From the IMG/VR virus record IMGVR_UViG_3300032093_000935, positions 1 to 22,164 of that record: 22,164 bases of DNA; one strand, 5' to 3'. Positions 1-4,837 of this stretch are shown in pieces (the stretch's first letter is position 1; each line of letters starts with the position of its first letter). This DNA is from a virus. The notes below the pieces were generated by a model. It was not told where the DNA came from. It saw only the letters and a list, made by a program, of their open reading frames with translations, and searched no databases. Made by a program: the position numbers and the translations under genes.

Positions 1-23
1 AAACTTCCTCAGATGATAAAGGA

Positions 24-41
24 ACGAATGTAGACATTCGT
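24..41 (+). other. Perfect 7-bp hairpin upstream of the tRNA array
   Basis: ACGAATG and CATTCGT form a perfect 7-bp stem with a TAGA tetraloop, 12 bases before tRNA-Asp. There is no T run after it, so it is not a standard intrinsic terminator, and it does not fit a tRNA anticodon or T arm. It may be a processing or stabilising hairpin of the upstream transcript. The rest of 1-52 shows nothing else recognisable. Confidence 0.5.
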
Positions 42-52
42 GCATAAGATTA

Positions 53-127
53 GGTCTCAAAGTGTTCATGGACGCACGTATGCCTGTCACGCATAAAGAA
101 GGGGATCGTTACCCCTTGGGACCGCCA
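53..127 (+). tRNA. tRNA-Asp (GTC)
   Basis: A full cloverleaf can be drawn: acceptor GGTCTCA/TGGGACC with one G-T pair, D stem GTGT/GCAC, anticodon stem TATGC/GCATA around loop CTGTCAC (anticodon GTC at 86-88), T stem AGGGG/CCCCT, discriminator G and encoded CCA. The discriminator G fits Asp identity. The T loop reads ATCGTTA instead of the usual TTCRANY, so score-based tRNA finders may rank it low. The D loop is also short. Confidence 0.82.
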
Positions 128-147
128 TATATAATATAGAATTCAAT

Positions 148-223
148 TCCCTGATAGCTCAGTTGGTAGAGCACCGGACTGTTAATCCGTTTGTCCCTGG
201 TTCGAGCCCAGGTCGGGGAGCCA
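148..223 (+). tRNA. tRNA-Asn (GTT)
   Basis: Acceptor TCCCTGA pairs with TCGGGGA, followed by discriminator G and encoded CCA. The anticodon loop is CTGTTAA with GTT at 181-183, and the T loop is the canonical TTCGAGC. The outermost anticodon-stem pair is mismatched (C174/T190). Confidence 0.93.
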
Positions 224-231
224 ATTTAAAC

Positions 232-308
232 CCGTGTGTAGCTCAGCCTGGTAGAGCTCCTGGTTTGGGACCAGGTGGTCGCATGTTCGAATCGTGTCAC
301 ACGGACCA
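232..308 (+). tRNA. tRNA-Pro (TGG)
   Basis: Acceptor CCGTGTG/CACACGG, anticodon stem CCTGG/CCAGG around loop TTTGGGA (anticodon TGG at 266-268), T loop TTCGAAT, discriminator A and encoded CCA. A clean cloverleaf of 77 nt, eight bases after tRNA-Asn. Confidence 0.95.
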
Positions 309-318
309 AAACTCGCCT

Positions 319-361
319 TGACTTATGGCGTATAATAAGAAAAATAATAAGTCATCTTTTT
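319..361 (+). terminator. AT-rich inverted repeat followed by a T run (weak terminator candidate)
   Basis: TGACTTAT (319-326) and ATAAGTCA (347-354) are perfect inverted repeats enclosing 20 bases. They are followed by TCTTTTT, which ends exactly where tRNA-Ala begins. The stem is AT-rich and the loop long, so termination would be inefficient. The loop contains TATAAT (331-336) as part of a 13-nt repeat shared with 522-534. Confidence 0.3.
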
Positions 362-436
362 GGGCTGCTAGTGATAATGGGAGCACGCCGCCTTTGCACG
401 GCGGAGGTAAGAGTTCGATTCTCTTGCGGTCCACCA
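362..436 (+). tRNA. tRNA-Ala (TGC)
   Basis: Acceptor GGGCTGC pairs with GCGGTCC. It contains a G3-T70 wobble, the classical Ala identity element. Anticodon stem CCGCC/GGCGG surrounds loop TTTGCAC (TGC at 395-397). Discriminator A and CCA are encoded. Confidence 0.95.
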
Positions 437-444
437 ATAATAAT

Positions 445-518
445 ATCTCACTGGTGTAACGGCAGCATAACGGTCTCCAAAACCGTTGGTCGGGGTTCAA
501 ATCCCTGGTGGGATGCCA
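445..518 (+). tRNA. tRNA-Trp (CCA)
   Basis: Acceptor ATCTCAC/GTGGGAT with one T-G pair, anticodon stem ACGGT/ACCGT around loop CTCCAAA (CCA at 477-479), T loop TTCAAAT, discriminator G and encoded CCA. The G discriminator fits Trp identity. Confidence 0.94.
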
Positions 519-544
519 TAAGTATAATAAGAAAGGTGATAACC

Positions 545-1036
545 ATGAAAAAGTTAGATTTGGATGAAGTTAAATCTTTCATCTTGGCACAAAGTGAAGA
601 AACTAAAATCTATCTTGGTGCCGATTCAGAAAGATTTGCAATTGGTGATGTTTGGTATGCAGATTATATCACCGTTGTTGTCATACATATCGATGGTTGT
701 CATGGTTGTAAAATTTTCGGTGAAGTTGTACGCGAAAGAGATTATGATCAAAAGAAGAGCAAACCAGCTATTCGTTTGATGAATGAAGTTTATAAAGTTT
801 CAGAATTATTCCAGAACCTTGCTGATGTTCTGGAAGATAGACATGTTGAAGTGCATCTAGATATTAATCCTAACGAAATGTATGGATCATCTTGTGTTGT
901 TCAACAAGCAATTGGTTATATCAGAGGTACGTGTAATGTAGTTCCAATGGTGAAACCAAAAGCGTTCGCAGCTTCTTATGCTGCTGATCGTTATAAACAT
1001 GTCAGAGAGATGGCTATTAATGCCCCGTTCGTCTAA
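545..1036 (+). CDS. YkuK/DUF458-type RNase H-like protein
   Basis: A 163-aa protein that resembles the YkuK (DUF458) branch of the RNase H fold. Visible signatures are GADSERF near the N-terminus (D27, first acidic position), HLDINPN in the middle (D106), and a C-terminal VKPKAFAASYAADRY segment like the conserved KP..AAS..AD end of that family. Biochemical function is not established for these small proteins; nucleic-acid binding or hydrolysis is inferred from the fold. ATG 545 is chosen because an AAAGGTGAT ribosome-binding region lies just upstream and the family-like sequence starts there. The open frame continues upstream, but only through tRNA genes. Unusually, the last codons and the TAA stop lie inside tRNA-Val: the acceptor and part of the D arm encode the C-terminal NAPFV. 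It is the only CDS between tRNA-Trp and tRNA-Val. Confidence 0.8.
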   Translation: MKKLDLDEVKSFILAQSEETKIYLGADSERFAIGDVWYADYITVVVIHIDGCHGCKIFGEVVRERDYDQKKSKPAIRLMNEVYKVSELFQNLADVLEDRHVEVHLDINPNEMYGSSCVVQQAIGYIRGTCNVVPMVKPKAFAASYAADRYKHVREMAINAPFV

Positions 1037-1095
1037 TGGTAGGGCCGCGCCTTTACACGGCGCAGACGGCAGTTCGATTCTGTCACGGGGTACCA
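1022..1095 (+). tRNA. tRNA-Val (TAC), overlapping the preceding CDS
   Basis: Acceptor GCCCCGT/ACGGGGT, anticodon stem GCGCC/GGCGC around loop TTTACAC (TAC at 1054-1056), T loop TTCGATT, discriminator A and CCA. The first 15 bases are also the 3' end of the YkuK-like gene, whose stop codon falls in the D arm. Confidence 0.94.
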
Positions 1096-1212
1096 ATCTC
1101 AGGAATAACTAAAGGTTTAAATTCCACTTTTGTTGGTTGACTTATCAATGGATGTGGTGTAAAATATCTACTTGTTGTAAAGTAAATGCAATGGTGAACA
1201 TTGGCTGAGATT
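1095..1212 (+). repeat. 8-bp inverted repeat bracketing the tRNA-Val/tRNA-Leu spacer
   Basis: AATCTCAG at 1095-1102 (starting at the last base of tRNA-Val) is perfectly complementary to CTGAGATT at 1205-1212. The repeats enclose about 100 bases that include the promoter at 1137-1165. It could close a structured leader in read-through RNA. The rest of the 146-base spacer holds no ORF. Confidence 0.35.
1137..1165 (+). promoter_or_regulatory. Sigma-70-like promoter before tRNA-Leu
   Basis: TTGACT (1137-1142) and TAAAAT (1160-1165) are separated by exactly 17 bases. It lies in the only sizeable gap in the first half of the array and would start RNA near 1172, reading into tRNA-Leu, tRNA-Arg and the phosphoesterase gene. 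Spacing is identical to the promoters at 1981 and 7550. Confidence 0.7.
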
Positions 1213-1241
1213 TTAATAGGTTGATTCATAAAGATATATAT

Positions 1242-1318
1242 GCCCCGGTGACGGAATTGGTATACGTGTTGGTCTTAGAAGCCAAATTTTAGGAGTTCGA
1301 CTCTCCTCTGGGGCACCA
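1242..1318 (+). tRNA. tRNA-Leu (TAG) with a short variable loop
   Basis: Acceptor GCCCCGG/CTGGGGC, anticodon stem TTGGT/GCCAA around loop CTTAGAA (TAG at 1276-1278), T stem AGGAG/CTCCT with loop TTCGACT, discriminator A and CCA. The D arm (ACG, then a long loop with GAATTGG, then CGT) is Leu-like. However, the variable region is only ATTTT (5 nt), whereas bacterial tRNA-Leu normally has a long class II arm. Leu identity rests on the anticodon, A73 and the D-arm style. Confidence 0.88.
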
Positions 1319-1323
1319 AATTT

Positions 1324-1398
1324 CTGGCCATAGTATAATGGATAATACAGTTGCCTTCTAAGCAATCAATCCAGGTTCGATTCCTGGTGGCCGGACCA
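1324..1398 (+). tRNA. tRNA-Arg (TCT)
   Basis: Acceptor CTGGCCA/TGGCCGG, anticodon stem GTTGC/GCAAT around loop CTTCTAA (TCT at 1357-1359), T stem CCAGG/CCTGG with loop TTCGATT, discriminator A and CCA. It reads AGA, a codon that A+T-rich phages use heavily. Confidence 0.94.
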
Positions 1399-1414
1399 AA
1401 TTTAGGAGTTACAA

Positions 1415-1978
1415 ATGCCAGCAGTATTTTTAGTTAGTGACACGCACTTTGGTCACGCTGGTGTGTGTAGGTTTACACGTAATGATGGTGTGACTAAGCT
1501 TCGGCCGTGGGATAATCCAGAAGAGATGGATGAAGAAATGGTGAAGCGTTGGAACGAAACTGTTCGACCAAACGATAAGGTCTATCATCTAGGTGATGTT
1601 GTGATCAATAGGAAATCTTTGAACATCATGCATCGTTTAAATGGTGATAAAGTTTTGATCAGAGGCAATCACGACATTTTTAAATTAGAAGATTACACTC
1701 AACACTTCAGAGATGTTCGTGGTTATCATGTGATGAACGGAATGATTCTGTCTCACATTCCAGTACATGAGGAAAGTCTTGGTCGTTTTGGTGTCAACAT
1801 TCACGGGCATTTACATGCAAATCGTGTGATGAAAAATTCTGTTGTTGACAATCGTTACCATTGCGTGTGCGTTGAACAAACCGATTTCAGACCGATTCTT
1901 TTTGAAGATGTTATTAAGAAAATTAAAGAAGAGGGTGGTGAGGTTGGTTTCCGTAATGGAAATGGTCCGATAATGTAG
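1415..1978 (+). CDS. Calcineurin-like metallophosphoesterase
   Basis: A 187-aa protein with the full set of metallophosphoesterase motifs: D9-x-H11 (SDTHFGH), GD61 (HLGDVV), GN85-H86-D (RGNHD), H114 (LSHIP) and H130-G-H132 (IHGHLH). These residues build the two-metal centre that hydrolyses phosphomonoesters or diesters. The substrate cannot be read from sequence; small single-domain versions are common in large phages and may act on nucleotides, RNA ends or cyclic phosphates. ATG 1415 follows a good AGGAG box at 1404-1408, and the first motif starts seven residues later. The gene sits directly after tRNA-Arg and is probably co-transcribed from the 1137 promoter. Its stop codon lies two bases before the next consensus promoter. 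Its placement within the tRNA array raises the possibility of a role in RNA end metabolism, which is inference only. Confidence 0.9.
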   Translation: MPAVFLVSDTHFGHAGVCRFTRNDGVTKLRPWDNPEEMDEEMVKRWNETVRPNDKVYHLGDVVINRKSLNIMHRLNGDKVLIRGNHDIFKLEDYTQHFRDVRGYHVMNGMILSHIPVHEESLGRFGVNIHGHLHANRVMKNSVVDNRYHCVCVEQTDFRPILFEDVIKKIKEEGGEVGFRNGNGPIM

Positions 1979-2003
1979 GCTTGACAAATGAAAATACAGC
2001 CTA
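1976..2003 (+). repeat. Inverted repeat overlapping the 1981 promoter
   Basis: TAGGCT (1976-1981) and AGCCTA (1998-2003) are a perfect 6-bp dyad with a 16-base gap. It overlaps the -35 box and reaches the base before the -10 box, so it could be an operator or an RNA hairpin at the end of the phosphoesterase mRNA. It may also be chance. Confidence 0.35.
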
Positions 2004-2009
2004 TATAAT
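1981..2009 (+). promoter_or_regulatory. Perfect-consensus sigma-70 promoter before tRNA-Gly
   Basis: TTGACA (1981-1986) and TATAAT (2004-2009) both match consensus 6/6, with the optimal 17-base spacer. Initiation near 2016 would give a leader of only about eight bases before tRNA-Gly. It should drive the second half of the array and the GroES-like gene, and to be active with host RNA polymerase immediately after infection. Confidence 0.88.
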
Positions 2010-2023
2010 AACTCTATAAAGAA

Positions 2024-2098
2024 GCGGGTATGGTGCTAGTGGTAACACAAGACCTTGCCAAGGTTTAGTTGTGAGTTCGATTCTCACTACCCGCTCCA
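2024..2098 (+). tRNA. tRNA-Gly (GCC)
   Basis: Acceptor GCGGGTA/TACCCGC, anticodon loop TTGCCAA (GCC at 2057-2059), T loop TTCGATT, discriminator T and encoded CCA. The U73 discriminator and G1-C72/C2-G71 pairs match bacterial Gly identity. Confidence 0.94.
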
Positions 2099-2105
2099 AG
2101 ATTTT

Positions 2106-2179
2106 GCCCCATTAGTATAATGGCATTACACCGGTTTTGTAATCCGGGTACGGGAGTTCGATTCTCTCATGGGGCACCA
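2106..2179 (+). tRNA. tRNA-Thr (TGT)
   Basis: Acceptor GCCCCAT/ATGGGGC, anticodon loop TTTGTAA with TGT at 2138-2140, T loop TTCGATT, discriminator A and CCA. The loop-closing pair of the anticodon stem is a T-T mismatch (2135/2143); the other four pairs are G-C. Confidence 0.92.
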
Positions 2180-2187
2180 AGTTAGTT

Positions 2188-2261
2188 GCGGGATTAGTTT
2201 AATGGTAAAACAGCAGATTTCCAATCTTCGGTTAAGAGTTCGATTCTCTTATCCCGCTCCA
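2188..2261 (+). tRNA. tRNA-Gly (TCC)
   Basis: Acceptor GCGGGAT/ATCCCGC, anticodon loop TTTCCAA with TCC at 2220-2222, T loop TTCGATT, discriminator T and CCA. The anticodon stem has one C-T mismatch. It resembles the tRNA-Gly (GCC) two genes upstream in acceptor and discriminator. Confidence 0.92.
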
Positions 2262-2267
2262 TTATAT

Positions 2268-2334
2268 GCGGTGTGTAATAATACGATATGAGGTACCCCC
2301 TCATGTTAGCTGTGTGAATCAGTACACCGCTCCA
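2268..2334 (+). ncRNA. D-arm-less tRNA-Gly-like element (ACC)
   Basis: The acceptor is intact: GCGGTGT (2268-2274) pairs 7/7 with ACACCGC (2324-2330), followed by T73 and CCA like the neighbouring Gly tRNAs. An anticodon-type hairpin ATGAG/CTCAT surrounds loop GTACCCC, putting ACC at 2295-2297 with T33 in place. The T arm is reduced (GCTG/CAGT, loop TGTGAAT). The 13 bases between acceptor and anticodon stem (2275-2287) cannot form a D arm. The 67-nt element is either a decaying tRNA-Gly pseudogene or a non-canonical tRNA-like RNA. A TTTTT run follows the CCA. Confidence 0.6.
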
Positions 2335-2348
2335 TTTTTGAGGATGTT

Positions 2349-2594
2349 ATGAATATTATTCCATTGAAAAATAAAGTTGTAATTGAACGTGTTGAACAAA
2401 CAAAAACAACAGCATCAGGAATTATTCTTCAACGTACAGATGAACCCGATCGAGCTAAAATTTTGGCAATCGGTCCAGAAGTTGAAGATGTTTCAGTTGG
2501 TGATGTTGTTCTGTTAGATTGGAACGCAGCAATGAAGATTGAAGATAAATATGTTGCACCAGTAACAAGTATCGTTTTTATCTACGGAGAGTAA
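2349..2594 (+). CDS. GroES-like co-chaperonin (Cpn10/gp31 analogue)
   Basis: An 81-aa protein with the Cpn10 layout. The N-terminal strand is NIIPLKNKVVIERV. The mobile-loop equivalent is TTASGIILQ, whose I25-I26-L27 matches the hydrophobic tripeptide with which GroES contacts GroEL. The core is AKILAIGPEV...VSVGDVVLLDW, and the C-terminal strand is TSIVFIYGE. It is shorter than GroES (97 aa) and T4 gp31 (111 aa) and seems to lack a roof hairpin. The likely role is to replace or supplement host GroES as the lid of GroEL for folding large phage proteins, as gp31 does for the T4 major capsid protein; this is inference from the family. ATG 2349 has a GAGG box eight bases upstream. It is co-directional with the tRNAs and one base from the next gene. 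Confidence 0.87.
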   Translation: MNIIPLKNKVVIERVEQTKTTASGIILQRTDEPDRAKILAIGPEVEDVSVGDVVLLDWNAAMKIEDKYVAPVTSIVFIYGE

Positions 2595-2595
2595 T

Positions 2596-2781
2596 ATGTC
2601 TGATGGAGGTAAAGGTTCTAATCCAAGACCATTCAGTGTATCACAAAAAGAATACGCTGATAACTATGATAGAATTTTTAGAAAAACTCCAAAAGAAATT
2701 GAAGATGCTTTGGCTGAAGATGAAGCATTCAAAATGATAGAAAAACAATCAAAGATCATCCAACAAAACGATTATAAATAA
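2596..2781 (+). CDS. Small conserved phage protein, function unknown
   Basis: A 61-aa, hydrophilic, charged protein. The N-terminus reads MSDGGKGSNPRPFSVSQ and is followed by EYADNYDRIFRK. Short proteins with a similar KGS.PRPFSV..EY..N.DRIF pattern recur in T4-like and other tailed phages, but I know of no function. No membrane segment, cysteine or signal peptide is present; the C-terminal half is probably helical. The start is set by GGAGAG at 2586-2591, inside the end of the GroES-like gene, and the two genes are separated by one base, so they are probably translationally coupled. The final codons contain the string TATAAATA (2773-2780) just before tRNA-Met. Confidence 0.75.
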   Translation: MSDGGKGSNPRPFSVSQKEYADNYDRIFRKTPKEIEDALAEDEAFKMIEKQSKIIQQNDYK

Positions 2782-2784
2782 TTT

Positions 2785-2857
2785 GGCGGGTTGGTGAAAC
2801 AGAATCACAGTGGGCTCATAATCCTCAGTTCCGGTGCAACTCCGTGACCCGCAACCA
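2785..2857 (+). tRNA. tRNA-Met (CAT), initiator-like
   Basis: Acceptor GGCGGGT/ACCCGCA leaves position 1 (G) unpaired with A72, and a 1-72 mismatch is the hallmark of bacterial initiator tRNA. Discriminator A and CCA follow. The anticodon loop is CTCATAA (CAT at 2817-2819), with a G-rich upper stem (GTGGG/TCCTC) recalling, imperfectly, the three G-C pairs of tRNA-fMet. The D stem GTGA/TCAC closes a 7-nt loop lacking the usual GG, and the T loop is TGCAACT. The alternative is tRNA-Ile2 (CAT modified to read AUA). Confidence 0.8.
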
Positions 2858-3565
2858 TTACATCTGAGAAATAAATTCTGCTTCAGGAATTCTAGTCTTA
2901 GTGTTCTTACTTCCAAGAACAACAACAATTCTTCTCCCAACATCGGTGTCCAACATCATTACGATGCAACCACCAGATGCTCTTATATAACCGGTTTTAC
3001 TAATAATAAAATCGTGTCTCTTACCAATAATTGGATTTGTATTGTTAAACACCATCCAATTTTTGCGTATCTTAATTTTCACTTCCGACATTTTACTATA
3101 CTGAACCAATTCAGGATAATCTTTTGCCATCAATATAACATCAACCAACTCTTCAGCGTTACTGACATTTCCAGAATCTAATCCTGTTGGTTCTGTAAAT
3201 TTTGTATATGACAGCCCCTGTAAATAAACTTTCTTGTTCATTGCACCAACACATGCGGGCAAACCACCAGGATATTTTTCACATAGTAGTTTGGCTGCGT
3301 TATTGTCGGACTTAACGATTGAAAGTTGCAACAATTCTTTTCTGGTAAATTGGTTGATCTTTTCATCCAAATTTTGTTTGGCATCCAGAACAACCATGGC
3401 AGAAACAAGTTTTGTTATACTTGCGATAGAACGAATCTCTTTGGTATTTTCACCTTGAATAATTTTACCTTTTTCATCAGTTACCAACCAACTTTGTGCG
3501 GTCAGTTTTACTGCGTTTGCATTGCCAACAAAGAAAAATAAAGACAATAAAATAATTTTAAACAT
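2858..3565 (-). CDS. PBP7-like D-alanyl-D-alanine endopeptidase (peptidase S11)
   Basis: A 235-aa serine peptidase of the penicillin-binding S11 family. An N-terminal signal peptide (MFKIILLSLFFFVGNANA, cleaved after A18) sends it to the periplasm. The three active-site motifs are intact: S49-I-T-K52, S86-D-N88 and K190-T-G192. The spacing and phrases such as SIASITKL, AMVVLDAK, YPGG and EPTGL closely resemble E. coli PBP7 (PbpG), a DD-endopeptidase that cuts cross-links between peptidoglycan strands. Start: ATG 3565 is preferred over the upstream TTG in frame because the signal peptide begins there and TTTGAGA lies at ribosome-binding distance. It is the last gene of the minus-strand late operon, and its TAA directly abuts the CCA end of tRNA-Met on the other strand. 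It could help lysis, DNA entry/egress or wall remodelling; the exact role is inference. Confidence 0.88.
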   Translation of the reverse strand: MFKIILLSLFFFVGNANAVKLTAQSWLVTDEKGKIIQGENTKEIRSIASITKLVSAMVVLDAKQNLDEKINQFTRKELLQLSIVKSDNNAAKLLCEKYPGGLPACVGAMNKKVYLQGLSYTKFTEPTGLDSGNVSNAEELVDVILMAKDYPELVQYSKMSEVKIKIRKNWMVFNNTNPIIGKRHDFIISKTGYIRASGGCIVMMLDTDVGRRIVVVLGSKNTKTRIPEAEFISQM

Positions 3566-3598
3566 ATCAATTCTCAAACTAATAATTGTATATAGTTG

Positions 3599-4066
3599 TT
3601 AACTTAATCGTTTAATTATCTCATAAAATAAAAACGAACCAAGACCCAAAATAAAAACAATCACTAGAACCGCAAATAATATTATTTGTGAATTTTCTTG
3701 TTGTCTTCTTGCTTTTAATTTTTGTTTCATTTCATCCTGTGCGGATTCTTTATCCATTGCAGCTGCTCGAGCTTTAATTTTATTCCAAACATCAATCTTG
3801 CCTGTCTGCATGAATAGTAACTGCAATTCTTTTTCGAATTGTTTAGTTTGTTCCAATGCCATTTCTATTTCAATTGCTGCTGCCATAGAAGATTTTTTTC
3901 CACTATTTTTTGCTTGTGCAACAGCTTTTGTTGCTGTACTTTTAGCATCAAAATATTTTCCAAGAACCGGTCCCAATGATGATACATCATCCACAGTTTT
4001 TGAAACTTTTTTAATAAGTGTAACGGCAGACTGTATGCCGGCCAACGCGGTTATTGGATCAATCAT
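3599..4066 (-). CDS. Tail-anchored helical membrane protein, unknown function
   Basis: A 155-aa protein starting MIDPITALAGIQSAV, an amphipathic N-terminal segment. A long charged, probably helical middle (about 45-122) follows, then one strong C-terminal membrane helix (about 127-150) and a short basic tail. No signal peptide or cysteines. Proteins beginning MIDPI(T/S)A are familiar from T4-like phages without known function. Its ATG follows the stop codon of the upstream gene directly (TAA then ATG), so it is almost certainly translationally coupled. Lying between a secreted Cys-containing protein and a DD-endopeptidase in a late operon, it could be part of a lysis or envelope-modifying machine, for example holin- or spanin-like, but no diagnostic motif shows this. 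Confidence 0.75.
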   Translation of the reverse strand: MIDPITALAGIQSAVTLIKKVSKTVDDVSSLGPVLGKYFDAKSTATKAVAQAKNSGKKSSMAAAIEIEMALEQTKQFEKELQLLFMQTGKIDVWNKIKARAAAMDKESAQDEMKQKLKARRQQENSQIILFAVLVIVFILGLGSFLFYEIIKRLS

Positions 4067-4282
4067 TTATATTCCTAACTTACATAAATTTTTGTATAAT
4101 CTATCCGAACAATCTTTCTTTTTCCATTCCAAACAATAGACTTTTCTCACATTACCATAATCAGTCCAAGTCCATTTAACACATTCATACGCAGAATCTC
4201 CTTTTTCTTTAGAAACTGCTTCTTGCAAAAATAATATACTAATTAGAAAGTGGATTATCCAGAGCCTTTTTAATTTTATCAT
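4067..4282 (-). CDS. Small secreted Cys-containing protein
   Basis: A 71-aa precursor with an N-terminal export signal: basic MIKLKRLW, then the hydrophobic stretch IIHFLISILFL, with likely cleavage before KEKGDS. The mature part of about 45 residues has four cysteines (in YECVKW, VYCLEW, KDCSD and NLCKLG), which suits two periplasmic disulfides, and is basic and aromatic. No lipobox is evident, so it is not a clear outer-membrane spanin. The start lies inside the preceding gene (44-base overlap), with AAAAGAAG at ribosome-binding distance. It abuts the next gene without spacing. Function unknown; the operon context is envelope-directed. Confidence 0.72.
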   Translation of the reverse strand: MIKLKRLWIIHFLISILFLQEAVSKEKGDSAYECVKWTWTDYGNVRKVYCLEWKKKDCSDRLYKNLCKLGI

Positions 4283-4835
4283 CGACTTCTTTTCGTAACA
4301 CTCTTATTTCTGCCTGTGTTTCTTTTTGATTGCGTGTCATTTCTTGATTCACTTCTTTAATAGTTTGATCACTGTATCTACGAACTTCTTTCAATGTACT
4401 ATCGGATTCTTTTTTAATTTCTTTGATTGCTTGATCAGTATCTCTCTGACTAGCCTTTGTGGATCTTTCCATATTCTCAACAACACCTTCAACTCTACGA
4501 ACATCATTCTTTAAATCGTTTTTGATACTGTTTGTATACTCGGTCATCTTGCTGGTGTTAGCATCCAAAACTTCCATCTTTTTGTAGAGTTCAGTTAAGT
4601 CTGGTGTAACATACTCAGCAATTTTCTTTTTCATTCCGATGTAGTCTTTGTAGACTTCAAAAGCACCATAAAGTCCGCCAAGTAGTGAAGATACCAAAGT
4701 AAATGCAACCATAAGTTTGGCGGGTGTGAATTCATATCCACCAATTGAAATTACCGTATCTTTACTTGCATATTTTTTTACTGTTGCTTCCGCTTCATCT
4801 ATTTTCTTGTTTACGTCTTTAATTTCTTCTGGCAT
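4239..4835 (-). CDS. Single-TM coiled-coil membrane protein, unknown function
   Basis: A 198-aa protein. The short N-terminal region (MPEEIKDVNKKIDEAEATV) is followed by GGYEFTPAKLM and one membrane helix (about 40-60, AFTLVSSLLGGLYGAF). From about 65 to 192 it is highly charged with heptad-like spacing, predicting a long coiled coil. The topology of one TM plus a long coiled coil resembles inner-membrane spanins or tethering proteins in outline, but coding length and lack of a recognised motif leave this open. An AAGGAA box precedes ATG 4835. It is two bases from the upstream gene and overlaps the next by 44 bases, so it belongs firmly to the late operon. Confidence 0.78.
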   Translation of the reverse strand: MPEEIKDVNKKIDEAEATVKKYASKDTVISIGGYEFTPAKLMVAFTLVSSLLGGLYGAFEVYKDYIGMKKKIAEYVTPDLTELYKKMEVLDANTSKMTEYTNSIKNDLKNDVRRVEGVVENMERSTKASQRDTDQAIKEIKKESDSTLKEVRRYSDQTIKEVNQEMTRNQKETQAEIRVLRKEVDDKIKKALDNPLSN

Positions 4836-4837
4836 TT

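Larger units (their letters stand above)
330..534 (+). repeat. 13-nt direct repeat containing TATAATAAGAAA (330-342 and 522-534)
   Basis: The 13-mer GTATAATAAGAAA occurs at 330-342, between tRNA-Pro and tRNA-Ala, and at 522-534, between tRNA-Trp and the following CDS. Each copy carries a -10-like TATAAT without a convincing -35 box at normal spacing. Both sit in intergenic spacers, so they may be promoter elements for a phage-modified polymerase or RNA processing signals. Only the two copies are the feature; the bases between them are tRNA genes. Confidence 0.45.

Noticed and set aside
318-336. TTGACT followed by TATAAT as a promoter
   Set aside because: Spacing is only 7 bases, far too short for sigma-70; the TTGACT is part of the inverted repeat.
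275-544. Upstream extension of the YkuK-like reading frame through tRNA-Pro, Ala and Trp
   Set aside because: The extra 90 codons are tRNA sequence; family-like protein begins at ATG 545, which has its own ribosome-binding site.
2773-2780. Plus-strand TATAAATA just before tRNA-Met
   Set aside because: It lies in the last codons of the small CDS, would start RNA inside the tRNA, and about this many chance matches are expected in AT-rich DNA of this length.
2834-3181. Plus-strand open frame over the endopeptidase gene
   Set aside because: Begins inside tRNA-Met and lies antisense to intact S11 motifs.
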